From positions 106,676,821-106,740,820 of the forward strand of contig NC_091123.1 in the NCBI RefSeq assembly GCF_040183065.1: a stretch of DNA of 64,000 nt, given 5' to 3'. The translations under genes and the position numbers were made by a program. The DNA is from Periplaneta americana. Taxonomy: Eukaryota > Arthropoda > Insecta > Blattodea > Blattidae. The notes under the pieces are model-generated. The model did not search any database. It was not told the DNA's origin and worked only from the letters and a program-made list of their open reading frames with translations. Below, piece after piece: positions 44,004 through 56,769 of the stretch (the first letter of the stretch is position 1; the number at the start of each line of letters is the position of its first letter).

Positions 44004-44540
44004 TATATATTTTAGTTGCATTTTAGATTTTGATTTTAAATTTTCCTACATTACTCTACACTGTCATACATTTTGGTGTAATGTCCTACATTTTGAACCA
44101 TTGTCTTCTACATTTCGTTAAAATAATATGGTAACCCTGACATTTATTAGATATTGACCACATTCTAAATCTCAAGGTATCTTGACAGTTACACTTATAC
44201 TGGGGGAGGGAGAGCCAGACATCGTAACCACCAGCAGAAACAGAGATCCCATAAATCATTGTCTGTATAATACAAACATCTTGTAATTGTATACTTCTCT
44301 TTTATCAGGCCAATATGACAATATGGCTGTTATATATGGAATTATTCTTACACTTAAATCGATAGAATCAAACTATCCAGAATAGGTACCTCAGACTACT
44401 AATAGGAGCACCTTTGTACAAGCGAAAATAACACCCTGCATGATGATATAGGCTTTCTGGAGGTGCATACAATATTCTGCATGAGCAAGAGAAGATTACA
44501 CAACACTTTTGACTGTTGGCAATAGTCCTCTGGTTCGACG

Positions 44541-44819
44541 GTCCAGAAAATTACACTCTTGACCCACCATTGAGAAGATTAAAAGGGGATACTGATTTAA
44601 AATTGTAAACCAGTTTCGTTGATAATCGGGATGCTACTGAGTTGTTCTCCAAATACATGTTTATATTTGAATGATTGATGTTAGTTTTGGCATAACTATA
44701 TGATGTATAATTTATACAATTAAGTTTTTCCTGTAAAAAAAAAAAGGGGGGGTAATTAAAATTGGTATAAGATTTTTCATTTTGCTCAGCATATAATTAT
44801 TGTTGTTTAGTCAACTGTC
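44541..44819. other. Short AT-rich spacer
   Basis: No motif. It contains an A-run followed by G-run (44737-44752). Confidence 0.5.
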
Positions 44820-45003
44820 CAAAACAGGTTTGAATCTCACAGGTTTGTATTTCTGCTTTCTGAATGAAGATGCGATCTTATGTGAAAGCAGAAATACAAC
44901 ATAGCATACAGAACAGAAAACACACTTAAAGACATCTCAACACACAAACAACACAAACAAATAAATAGAACCACACAGGCATATACAAACTCACATGTAA
45001 TAG

Positions 45004-45351
45004 TTGCGACAAGTTCTACATTGTACAGACAGGCAGATGATTCCAAACACGCTACCCAAAGAACACATTAAAGCAATAACCAGAGGACACAATACATCTA
45101 CATATGCTGAACACATAACTAATGCTAACTATACATACAGTAACATAGAAATCCTACACATACAAACCAAAAACTCAACACACTATAACAGTACGAAATA
45201 TACAGACACCCTAATCAAAATTTTCAAAACACAGATCAATTTCAGAACACACTCACTATTTGACTCCACTTTTCAACACACAAACACACCCCTACAACAG
45301 GCAGCGATATCAAGATGCCAAGATCTAGTAGGCTCTGATGATGGTGTATAG
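45004..45351 (+). pseudogene. PLE endonuclease C-terminal remnant
   Basis: The open frame contains KEHIKAITRGHNTSTYAEHI and NIEILHIQTKN, which follow the R-x-x-x-H region of Penelope GIY-YIG endonucleases (compare the NEH motif at 24081-24383). The GIY/YIG strands upstream are decayed (VLHCTDRQM). It ends SRCQDLVGSDDGV, where the ribozyme-like tail begins. Confidence 0.6.
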
Positions 45352-45377
45352 TATACACCGAAACAGCTGTAAGCTAC
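45328..45377 (+). ncRNA. Hammerhead-ribozyme-like motif, second PLE family
   Basis: Helix I strand GTAGGCT, core CTGATGA, extra T, stem II GGTGTA-TAGTA-TACACC, GAA, helix III AC-AGCT-GT, cleavage A, then helix I strand AGCTAC (pairs with GTAGGCT around one bulge). Every core element of a type I hammerhead is present. It can close helix III alone (2 bp and tetraloop) or as a dimer through the palindrome ACAGCTGT. Confidence 0.65.
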
Positions 45378-45720
45378 ACGTGCTTGTGTAATTAACATGA
45401 GTAAGTTTGCCATTTTATCAATACAGTAAAAACCTCGATAAGATGCACCCGCTTATTACGCTATTCCGTGTAATACGCTTTTTTTTTTGTCTGGTCCCTG
45501 CACATTTCATATATAACACCTTTATAAAATACCCCATTTGTTGCGCTCTAGTCCCGCATAATACACTGTTTTTGTGGAATATTTTCGATGTATTTTACAG
45601 AAATAAAATATTTTTGCCATTGAACTCACTGGTGCCATTTACCTGAAAAGTATTCGACCCTTTACCTGCTCATTTAAACCTGTACAATACCCCCACCATC
45701 TTGTTATGCTCTCTTGTTCG

Positions 45721-45917
45721 ACTCAGGAGAAGACGAGCGTGGAGTGAGGAAAAAGGGCAGTTAATAGAGAATGTTACGATAATAGTGCAATATTTCTACT
45801 ACTAGTAAGTTCATATAATATTTCTGCTTACTAGTAGTAAAAATATTGCACGTGTTTTCGTAACGTTATCTATTAACCACCCTTTTTCCTCACTCTGTGC
45901 TCGTCTTCTCCTGAGTC
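45721..45917. repeat. ~90-bp-arm inverted repeat inside Tigger
   Basis: GACTCAGGAGAAGACGAGC at the left and GCTCGTCTTCTCCTGAGTC at the right are exact complements. Homology continues inward through AGTGAGGAAAAAGGG and AATATTTCTACTACTAG to a short loop near 45815-45830. It is probably a separate foldback insertion or an internal duplication of the Tigger 5' UTR. Confidence 0.85.
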
Positions 45918-46744
45918 ACCCTTTTGCTAACCCTCTCTCAAACAACATCCTCACTCGGCCATATAAAAATTGTGGAAATTCTTGCTGGTCAGTTTGTTGT
46001 CCTTCGTGTATTGAAGTGTCTGTGAATGATTACAATGATTGTTAAACGGAAAGCGCTTTCTGTGTCGAAAAAATTGGAAATCTTATGAAAGTACGATGAA
46101 AACAGTACCCTTAATCAGAAACTACTCTCTGATTCATTAGGAATCGCATAATCGACATAAAGGACGATAATAAAAAATCGCGACTCAATCACTGCAGCTG
46201 CGACGTTGGGAGGATGTAAGCGCAGGAAAGTGAAGTGTGATAAACAAGAGGCCTTTGAGAACATTTTGGTCGACTGGCTTCATCAGTCTCGAAGTGCAAA
46301 CATACCTGTAAGTGGCCCTATCATTCAAGAGAAGGCGCGCAAAATCGCATGCAAATTAAACTTCGACTTTTCTGCTTCTAATGGTTGGCTTGACAGATTT
46401 AAACGACGACATGAAATTGTTTACCACGCGATTTCCGAGTCTAGAACTGTCAGTGAAAGTGACATTAGTGAATGGACAAGCAGAGTCTGTCTAATCTGAT
46501 TTCAAGATACGAACCCTGTGATATTTATGATGTGGACGAATGTGATTTATTAAGTTCATGCCCGACAAATCATACATTTTCAAAGGAGAAAAGTGTCATG
46601 GGGGAAAATTAAGTATGAAGAAGGTAACAGTGCTCGTTGATGGCTCTGAACAGCTGTCTCTGGTCGTGGTGGAAAAATCAGCAAAACCACGATGCTTCAA
46701 ATGTGTAAAGAATCTGTCGTGTTTATTTATTTATTTATTTTTTT

Positions 46745-46885
46745 TTATTATTGGGTTATTTTACGACACTGTATCAACATCTAGGATATTTAGCATCTGA
46801 ATGAAAATGAAGGTGATAATGCCGGTGAAGTGAGTCCAGGGTCCAGCACCGAAAATTACCCAGCATTTGCTCGTAGGATTTGGAC
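46745..46885 (-). repeat. Truncated SINE (Gln/Arg-like family), copy 4
   Basis: On the minus strand it carries the 3' body and tail of the 8989-9233 family (GGTGCTGGACCCTGGACTCA, CACCTTCATTTTCATTCAGA and a TTGATACAGTGTCGTAAAAT end). The tRNA-like head is missing. Confidence 0.8.
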
Positions 46886-46896
46886 AACAAAATGAG

Positions 46897-46903
<7 letters not shown>

Positions 46904-46952
<49 letters not shown>
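46904..46952. repeat. (TA)n microsatellite
   Basis: A perfect TA run at the 5'-truncated end of the SINE fragment. Confidence 0.95.
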
Positions 46953-46956
<4 letters not shown>

Positions 46957-47552
46957 GTTCCGATAATTCATTGCCTGATAGTAGTCCCCTATCTGATGTA
47001 ACTGATGATGAAGTTGACGAGGATTGGGTTGCTGTTCGCGAAAAGCTAGTCGATTCACTTGGAGGATTTCACATCTGTAGACGATGGTGTTGTGACCTCA
47101 GATATTCTTGATTTAGATGGCGTCATAGAAATCATGTCACAGTTGAGGAAGAAGAGGAATCAGTTCAATCTGTTCCCATGTGACAGGAAGCCCTGGCAGT
47201 GATGACAGTGGTAAGACAATTTATCAGTGCTTGTTCTGATGAAATGTCAGTGTAAATTCATATTTAAATCATGTTGAAAATGTGATTATTCATTAAAAGG
47301 GTTCACGCACACAGCAAACAACTATAAACGACTTTTTTTTTTTCCGAAAGAAGTAAGTACAGTACATATTGTAAATGTCTTTGACATACAGTAATTGCAT
47401 AATGGAATAATACTGTATTACTTTTCATTAATCATGTATTTCAATAAAGAAAAATGCTAATATATACTGTATGTAAGTCAAAAATAGTATACCCGCCTAA
47501 TACGTGGTTTTCATGCGATCCCTTGAACAGTGTCTTTTCGGGGTTTTACTGT

Positions 47553-47759
47553 AATTTATAATATACTTCGTCTTTTCGGGATTTACTTCCAAACCTATCT
47601 CTTTACTTGCTTCAAGTAAAATTCCCGTATTTTCCCTAATCATTTGTGGATTTTCTCCCAACATATACAGGTCATCTGCATAGACATGCAGTTGATGTGA
47701 CCCGTTTAATTTCAAACCCTCTCTGTTATCCTGAACTTTCCTAATGGCATACTCTAGAG
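47553..47759 (-). mobile_element. LINE copy 5, distal part
   Basis: The minus strand reads [38 protein letters not shown] and GLEVNPEKTKYI, continuous with 50767-52150 once the hAT element between them is removed. The palm motif YADD is intact. Confidence 0.88.
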
Positions 47760-47904
47760 CAGCGGTTCCCAAACTTTTTCAGCCACGGAGCCCATTTTGA
47801 AGCAAAAGTTCCTCGTGGAGCCCCAAGAAATATTTACTTTTTAGTTTTATCTCTCTACGTTCTATGAAGCATATTTCACGTGATACATAAACGGAAGTAT
47901 GAAT

Positions 47905-47913
47905 ATATATACG

Positions 47914-48004
<91 letters not shown>
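47905..48004. repeat. (TA)n and (AAT)n microsatellites
   Basis: TA runs to about 47978, followed by AAT repeats to about 48004. Confidence 0.95.
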
Positions 48005-48119
48005 AGGAAACAATAGTAAAAAAGTACTGGATATAATTTATTTAAATATAAAAAATGATATTAATAAGTAGTTAAGATATTTAAAAAATGTTACAATATT
48101 ACATGTACACCCGAAGTTA

Positions 48120-49890
<1,771 letters not shown>

Positions 49891-50188
49891 AATATAAATC
49901 ACAATACTTTTGTTTGTTACTTTCAATACCTCTACACTAGGCATCGTAGACTCTGAGACAGGATCATGTTCAACATATTCCGAACTCAATTCTCAGGAAT
50001 TCGCACTATCTTCTTTGAAAGTAAGGTTATAGCTGTTGTTATCTCCCTTTGACTGAGGACTGGTTGATGGCTAATGACTCTTAGGTCTTAGGGAGCCCGT
50101 CTTAAGCCACAGTTCCGGTTCAACGAAAGTTTAGCTAACACATCTGCTATCAAATTAACATGCAGTATATAATATAGTTTTTGAGGTA

Positions 50189-50413
50189 CCGTAAACTGGG
50201 GTAAAGAGGATCATATGTGGTAAAGTGGATCATATGTGTATTGCCTAGATAAGGCAGCGCCACATGGATCACACATGAAAAGAAAACTTTTCTTCTATAA
50301 GTGCCACTAAAAATAGTTTTCTTTGCATGTGTGATCCATGTGGCGCTGACTTATCTAACAATACACATATGATCCACTTTACCACATGTGATCCTCTTTA
50401 CCCCAGTTTACGG
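50189..50413. mobile_element. Palindromic MITE (CCGTAAACTGGGG ends)
   Basis: CCGTAAACTGGGGTAAAGAG at the left is mirrored exactly at the right, with TA on both sides (50187-50188, 50414-50415). Nearly the whole 225 bases folds on itself (GGATCATATGTGG, GGCAGCGCCACATGGATCAC). TA duplication suggests mobilisation by a Tc1/mariner-type transposase. Confidence 0.85.
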
Positions 50414-50766
50414 TAACGTAACAGTCAATAGATTGTAGATCCCACGTACCACGAATAACAAATGCTGCCTTGCCCAGTATATAAAAAATAAAATAAATTT
50501 CGAGAATCATTAAGTACGGTACTTGGCAAGCAAGAAAGATCGAGTTAGTTCCAGTGACAAGTAGATCTAGTATTAATACTTCCATGTAGCAAGAAGAACG
50601 CAAAATACTTTCTCTTTTTCACTTGAAGGAAGTAGTTTCCGTTTTCCCGCTAGAGACTAGATAGAATTAGCAATTTTTGTCATCTTCATAACTTCAGCGG
50701 ACGGAGCCCGTGAGAATCATTCGCGGAGCCCTAAGGGCTCTGTGGAGCACACTTTGGGAACCGCTG

Positions 50767-52150
50767 CTCTAGAGCAAAGTTAAAAAGTAAAAGTGATCAT
50801 GCATCTCCTTGCTTTAACCCACAGTGAATTGGAAATGCATCTGACATAAACTGGCCTATACAGACTCTGCTGTACATTTCACTGAGACACATTTTAATTA
50901 AGCGAACTAGTTTCTTGGAAATACCAAATTAAATAAGAATATCATATAAAACTTCAATCTCAACCGAGTCATATGCCTTTTTGAAATCTATGAATAACTG
51001 ATGCACTGTACCCTTATACTCCCAATTTTTCTCCATTATCTGTCGAATACAAAATATCTTATCAATAGTTGATCCATTACGCCTAAAACCGCACTAATCT
51101 CATCTACATATGGAGTTAATCTTCTCAAAAGAATATTGGACAAAATTTTATACGATATCAACGAAAGTGATATTCCTCGAATGTTACTACAGTTAGTCTT
51201 ATCTCCCTTCTTAAAGATAGATACGATTATGGACTCCTTCCATTGTTCTGGTAGAATTTCCTTTTTCCAAATATCAAGTACAAGCGTATAAATTTAATTA
51301 GATAATGCGCTTCCACCCTCTTGTAATAATTCTGCTGGAATTTGATCAATACCTGGAGACATAATTTTTCAGATTTTCTATTTCAATTTCGACTTCAGAA
51401 AGTGTGGCTTCGGGTATAAATGGCTCAGCAGTTTGTATTTCAATTTCGTCCTGATCATTTCTATTTGGCCTATGTATATTTAGTACTTGCCCAAAATAGT
51501 TTTTCCGTCTGTTCAGGATTGAATGAGAGTCTGCAAGCAAGTCACCATTCTCATCCTTGATCACATTTACCCTTGCCTGATATTCATTCTTAAATTCCTT
51601 TATGCCCTTATATAAATCTCTAATGTATTTATTTTTACTATTTGTTTCTACCTCATTCAGTTTTTCCTTCAAGTAATGTCTCTTTTTTTCCTAAGGGTAC
51701 GATTTGCTTCCTGTCTTTTATTGAAATATCTCTATTCACCTCAACTGGATCCTGTAAAAATTTCAATTTTGCCTGTTTCCTTCTTTCTACTACCATGCAA
51801 CAATCTTCATCAAACCATGGTTTCGTTTACTTAGTTTCATAATAACATGCTGCAATTTTGATATTATCTCGGATATTTTCCCACACGCTATTAACATATA
51901 CAGTAACTCTTCATTAATTTCTTCAGAACTTGCTAATACGGCAAACCTATTTGAAATTTCGACCTGATAATGTTGCTTAGTTTCCTCGTTCTTTAATTTT
52001 GGAATATTGAATCTTCTAATGTTAACTTGTTGCTCTACTTGCTTGGCTACTGATAGTCTTTCTCTTAGTTCTCCAATTCCAAATAATGGTCAGAATTACA
52101 GTCTTCCCCCCTGAAACCATTGGTAATTTTTCTGTTTTACTTTCTCATTA
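50767..52150 (-). mobile_element. LINE copy 5, proximal part (endonuclease end to palm)
   Basis: On the minus strand, from about 52150: the end of an endonuclease domain (a CNSDHYLELEN-like SDHY motif near 52095), then KEKLNEVETNSKNKYIRDLY ... NEYQARVNVIKDENGDLLAD (51672-51346), RT fingers and palm in broken frames (KKGDKTNCSNIRGISLS, KILSNILLRRLTPYVDEI). It reaches the hAT insertion point. The most 5' copy of this LINE in the window. Confidence 0.85.
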
Positions 52151-52629
52151 TAAGGAGTATAAAAACAATTTGGTAATTGTAAAAGTTCATTTGCACGTTT
52201 TTATGTTTGTTTCTGGAATGTTATTTGTATACTAGATTATCTTATAACTGCTGAACGAATTTTATTCTTGCTTGGGATCGGTTATCTGTTCAGGATAGGA
52301 ATGACAGACCTATGTGATATAAAGAAATTCCCGTAACATGGAGAATAATTGGCTGGCTACTGCAGCACAGACAACATGCATTAATAATGCAGTACAACAC
52401 TAAATTCTAGATGTTTGATGTATACATTAATATTATTCATGCAAATTATAGTCACATTAAGTTATTTTAATTTGAATCATATTTTTGTGGGAAATAGAAA
52501 AAAAACTTCATTGAAAATACTAAATATATTAAAAATGTAAGTGCCCCATATCCAAAAGTGCCATCAAGAAGCAAATCATGGAATGATTTTTGTTTTGCTC
52601 TGCTGCATGTCACTGTAAATGTACAGCTC
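52151..52629. other. No gene seen
   Basis: AT-rich, no motif recognised. Confidence 0.5.
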
Positions 52630-53110
52630 ATCTATGTGCTTGAACCTCTTCCCTCACATACATGAGCAAGAAAGAGGACACATCACTACTCCCTTTCTTT
52701 GCAATGCCTTCATGATATACAAAAAAGAGGCCTCACCAGACTTAACATTGTGAATAGAAAATACATTCAGTGTCAGCGGCCTTAAGTAAAGCACCTGCTG
52801 GATTGGAATATGAGGCAGAGATATATTCTGCATATAATCAATGATTAAACATAAAACAATGTCTTTATCTTTGCAGTATTCCGTCATTTGCTTCAGTGAT
52901 GCATAAAATTTTTTGCTCCTCCTTTTGTAAAAAATTAGTTGAGCTTCCGCCATACTCTTAGCAGTTTCATTAAGAGTAGGACTTTTAACACAGACCTGAA
53001 GCTCCTCGCATTCATAGCATGTATCTATCTGCGGTCTGCCAAACCAGTAGTAAAAATTCTCTTTAAAATCTTATAGTAAAAGCTATATTTTACAGAACAA
53101 TCTGGATATC
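52590..53110 (-). pseudogene. Transposon-encoded protein relic (SDNCxxQNK-type family)
   Basis: From 53040 downward the minus strand reads a Cys pair (TCYECEELQVCVK, crossing a frame break), then NETAKSMAEAQLIFYKRRSK, MQNISLPHIPIQQVLYLRPL and NVFSIHNVKSGEASFLYI, and below 52650 ELYIYSDMQQSKTK. The order of motifs (CxxC, then D-M/F-Q..LP.P......YYxRQL...N..IH, then SD.C..QNK) is that of a transposon-encoded DDE-like protein family common in insects. I cannot name its superfamily. Stops and a missing Cys show decay. Confidence 0.5.
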
Positions 53111-53618
53111 CTTAAAAGGGCATACATTTTTTAATATCTAACTTTGCATCAAGATAGTGTACTTCCTTGGAAGAATAATAACTTGTTGTCGAGGGAAAAC
53201 TTGCAATGTGATCTTTCACTTGCATCATTGTAGTGATTGGAATAGTCTTCTGGTCCTGTTGTCCCTTGGGGATTTATCCAATAAAATGAGTTTTTGTAAC
53301 CTCCTTACCTTCTTCTCACCAACGGCTAACAGACTCATGATTGCTTTCTTACATACGGTACTTTCAATCTTTGTTCACCAACCATTACCAACCCAAGTTT
53401 ATTTATGAAAGGTCTTTACTCAAGGACATAGGGCCATTCGTAAATAAACACTTATTACGAAACCCCATATTACACACACAATGTGTTGGACATGTGGCGT
53501 TTCTTGCCTATATGAAGTGCCTTGGTATAAGGATTTCATTCATAGAATAAAATGAAAATGCCTATTTTGTGGACAAAAGGCCTTTCTTAAATAAGCGATT
53601 CATTTATATATTACTATG
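53111..53618. other. No gene seen
   Basis: May contain more of the relic at 52590-53110, but no motif is clear. Confidence 0.4.
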
Positions 53619-53815
53619 ATGTACCGAAGTACATACAATATTTCCGTGCAGGAAAAGGGGAATAGAAAGGTTGAATTTAAACTGAGAAGGATTCAATCTG
53701 GCATCGGAATTTGAATCCAGTGTTGGTTAGTGGATAAAGCATCTGCATGTAGAGCTGAAAACCCGGGTTCGAATCCTGATGCCGGAGAGAATTTTTCTCC
53801 GTTCTACCCATTCTT
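53619..53815 (+). repeat. Diverged tRNA-headed monomer (family of 5204-6505)
   Basis: GTTGGTTAGTGGATAAAGCA, then CATGTAGAGCTGAAAACCCG and GGTTCGAATCC, and TTTTTCTCCGTTCTACCC. The TGTACCGAAGTACA hairpin lies at the left instead of the right. Only one monomer is present, and the B box here is canonical. Confidence 0.75.
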
Positions 53816-55710
53816 CACCACTATTTTAATTTAATTTAATAATACATCAATAATTCAGTTCATACACCACATTTAATTGTAAATTAATTATAGTGGCAAA
53901 TGTGAGATAACGACTATGACATTTATCCATGATTTTACCAACAAGCAAAATAGCCAGTGCCAAATGTAACTATTGCAATTTTATACTGTCTAGTCTTGTA
54001 CCTAATACTTCAACAATTTTCTTACTGCTAGATGTTAGTAATACTACTACTGCTGCTGTCACCACTGCCGCAGCAGCTATTGCTTGAACAGATGTCGATC
54101 TGGGACATGTACATGTGACATATATTTACTTCTGTAACCATGCGAAATTGTTTGAAGCTCTTCTGTCAGTTGCATAAAATGATTTGCTCAAAATTAGATG
54201 TAACCATTTTCGTCTTCATTTTTGTTATTGTTGTATGGGAATTAATCCCAAATAAAACAATATAGACCATGTCCTTTAAATTGTTTGTGTCAAGATACCG
54301 TAATTGTGTTAATTTAATTGTAGCACCTCGTGTTAGTAGAGGCAGATTTTTAAATCTCTAGCTTGCTGATCATATCAGTAGTGGAGGTTTAAAAGTGTTG
54401 ATCTATGGAGATTGACATGATTTAGTTATTCTCATGTATCCTTGGTGTGAGATACATGAGCAAGTGAAGACTCCAGCATTAGGTTGTTGTGGCTGTGGGA
54501 TTGTATTTTACATATTTTGATAAACTTTTACTGTTTAGAGATTGTTTAACCACACCATAGTATGTATTGCATAATGGGTAAGTTTGTGTAATTTAATGAT
54601 AATCCTAGTTGAGGCATACTGGTTCACCTCCAACCTCTTTAGACCATAACGTATCACCGGTACAAGCAGCTAGGGATGATTTGGAAATGGCAAATGGAGA
54701 AAACCCAGAGAGAGAACTTATTCACTTGCATTCGCCATTACAACGAAAACCCCAAATAATAAGCGTAAATAGCAAGCAAAAACCATGAAATGATACACAA
54801 AATTCTGGAATTGATCAAATTAATGAAATAATAATGACAAACCAAAAGTGCCAAACATGACTCAGCTCAGACACAACATGTGAGCCAGTTAAACGCATGA
54901 AGTCTCGAAATATGGTGCAGTGAATATAACATCAAAACCAATTTGAAAGTGAAATAAATGGATCATAATCAGTTAAAGTAACTAAAAACTAATATACTTC
55001 ACCAAAAGCAAATCTGAAACCAATATAATTTGCTATATCCCTCTTTAAATAACAATAAACATCTCGCAAATCGTTAGCTGAAGAACAGGGCTAGGTTTTC
55101 TCCATTACAGATGTCCCAGCAAACCATGGCCGCTTCCGATCTCCCATCTGCTGAGTACTCGTCCTACGAGAGAACTGCCTGTCCCTCAATGAAGCCTCGT
55201 GTCTGACGTCCCAACTCAGACCAACCAACTGCACTCATGTCCCATCTCGAACTACCGAACTCTGTGTCACTCCAGCGCATGGTCAGCAGAAACTGCCAAC
55301 AGAAAATTCAAATTAAAACCAATAAGAAGGAAGAGAATCAACCAATGAACAAGCAAGAATGAAAATGAAATTCACCTCATTCTCCACATATGTATTAAGA
55401 GCATAAAATAAGTAGAAATTAAACAGGAAAAACAAGATTAAGTAAGAGACATCTATGGGGACAGAAGGGAAATAAGGAACACTGGCAACAATGGATAAGC
55501 AAGAAAAAATCAATAATCAAGACATGGAAAGGAAAAACAGGGTGGCGACAAATAATCGGCACCTGGTTTAGATTAAATATACATACAAAAGGAGAACAAG
55601 TCATAGTAAGAGAACATATTTTTCTGTTTTGAAAAGGTTAAGTGAAGAATATCTTTGAAAATGTGATATACTGTATGTAAATGCAGTACATTTTTTTTCT
55701 TTCTTTTCAG
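53816..55710. other. No gene seen (end of eEF1G intron 4)
   Basis: No motif recognised. A GC-richer stretch lies at about 55100-55300. A polypyrimidine tract (TTTTTTTTCTTTCTTTTCAG) precedes exon 5. Confidence 0.6.
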
Positions 55711-55874
55711 TCTACAGAAAGAGCCAAGGATGATATAAAGGCAGCTTTACAAGCCCTCAATACTCACCTGCTGTCACGCACATACTTGGTTGGAGAACGC
55801 ATCACCCTAGCAGACATTAGTGTTGCTTGTACGTTGTTGCAGCTTTATCAGTATGTTCTAGACACAAGCTTCAG
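55711..55874 (+). CDS. eEF1G: Elongation factor 1-gamma, exon 5 (GST-C domain)
   Basis: 164 bases encoding [20 protein letters not shown], then [20 protein letters not shown] and [14 protein letters not shown] plus two bases of an Arg codon. [11 protein letters not shown] is the signature N-capping box/hydrophobic staple of GST C-terminal domains, and the whole reads as eEF1-gamma. Acceptor tttcag lies before 55711 and donor gtaagt after 55874. The rest of the GST-C domain and the eEF1G C-terminal conserved domain were not found before 64000. Confidence 0.96.
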
Positions 55875-56405
55875 GTAAGTATAGTATAGGACGACCATTA
55901 TCTGAAAGCCTTTGCCTGAGGGGTTTTGATGTGTTTATATCAGGGTTCTATGCATCCTGGAAAGTCTGAAATTTTAAAATATTTTTTCCAGGCCTGCAAA
56001 TATTATGGAATTTCTGCTTATTCTAATCTTTTCCTGAAAACTCTATACCCTGACTATTCTGGCCTCAGATATTGGTAGCTGCAGTGCACACACACTTCAC
56101 AGAGCTTTTCAAGTTGAGCAAAGAAAACAGGATGGAATGTCGACTCCATCTTGTGTTCTTTGTGCTATTTATTTAAAGACTCGCCTACAAGAAGGGAAGA
56201 TTTCCAGCAAAACTGTGGAGGAAAATTGTTTTGTGCTACTAGATGGGTATAAGATGCAGCCTTTGCTAATCATGCTATTGCAATCTGGCCACAAGTTGAA
56301 ACATTTGTGAACTCGTACAAGGACAAACCAAAGTTGTCAATATGCACAAAGTCTTTTCAGACGGTGAAAGAACCTTGCCATGATCCTCTTATGATGGCAA
56401 AACTG

Positions 56406-56406
<1 letters not shown>

Positions 56407-56441
<35 letters not shown>
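56407..56441. repeat. (ATT)n microsatellite
   Basis: A pure ATT run within the hAT relic coding region. Confidence 0.95.
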
Positions 56442-56443
<2 letters not shown>

Positions 56444-56769
56444 TGTCTTCATCAAGAAGGAAGTTTTGGACAAAGCTGAAAACCATGTATAGTGAGGATC
56501 ACATAGGAACAGTTTCTAAACCGTAAATATTGCCGTCTTGTCAGTGTTGCCAACTGTTACCAGATATCACATGATCCTTCGTACTAAATGACTTATTTAC
56601 TTACCGTGCTTTATGTTGGAAGGTTATTCTAAATAATTCAATAATTTGTAACATATTTTCGTAGGCAAACTATACGAGAAAGGGATCAACATGTCAAGTA
56701 TTTTGTCTGGCAGTACGAAATTCATTGGTTTGACTAAACAATTGACTCACGAGACCTAACCTAAAAATG

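Larger units (their letters stand above)
42370..44138. mobile_element. TIR element (AGGGTTACCA ends) within the LINE relic
   Basis: AGGGTTACCA at 42370 and TGGTAACCCT ending at 44138 form the ends. TGTCCTACATTTTGA-type phrases near both ends add weak inverted similarity. It hosts a mariner-like element at 43164-44003. Related ends bound 14404-18172. Confidence 0.6.
41905..44540 (+). mobile_element. Old Jockey-type LINE relic, split by a TIR element
   Basis: The 5' part (41905-42369) contains IPKTGKIKSDPKSYRPIT, SGVPQGSV-GPLYN and SADFADDIVMLSK in broken frames, that is, the RT fingers-to-palm region with the catalytic Asp pair. After the insertion at 42370-44138 the C-terminal region resumes (about 44160-44540), with TIQNRYLRLLIGAPLYKR and NNTLHDDIGFLEVH. 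Many stops make it old. Confidence 0.75.
44820..45400 (+). mobile_element. Penelope-like 3' relic (second PLE family)
   Basis: Contains a decayed GIY-YIG domain end and a terminal hammerhead-like motif. At its left a 14-bp perfect hairpin GTATTTCTGCTTTC / GAAAGCAGAAATAC (44847-44860 and 44884-44897) marks a small internal inversion. The right limit lies near the Tigger insertion at 45424. Confidence 0.7.
46035..47110 (+). pseudogene. Tigger transposase relic
   Basis: N-terminal pieces near 46035-46200 read VKRKALSVSKKLEIL (first HTH). 46206-46499 is open with ENILVDWLHQSRSANIPVSG, IIQEKARKIACKLNFDFSAS and NGWLDRFKRRH, the second CENP-B-type HTH. 46561-46740 reads DKSYIFKGEKCHGGKLSMKK and VVVEKSAKPRCFKCVK, the start of the DDE_1 nuclease fold. 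The rest is interrupted by the SINE. 46960-47100 gives the acidic C-terminal tail (VTDDEVDEDWVAV). Stops and the insertion make it inactive. Confidence 0.85.
45424..47551 (+). mobile_element. Tigger/pogo transposon
   Basis: CAGTAAAAACCTCG at 45424 and, inverted, CAGTAAAACCCCG ending at 47551 form the TIRs, with TA on both sides. The interior has a transposase in pieces, a foldback block (45721-45917), a SINE fragment (46745-46885) and a (TA)n run (46904-46952). Confidence 0.85.

Noticed and set aside
46904..46952. ORFs of repeated Ile-Tyr
   Set aside because: They are translations of a (TA)n microsatellite.
55083..55300. GC-richer stretch as a possible exon or LTR
   Set aside because: No splice-bounded open frame or matching repeat was found.
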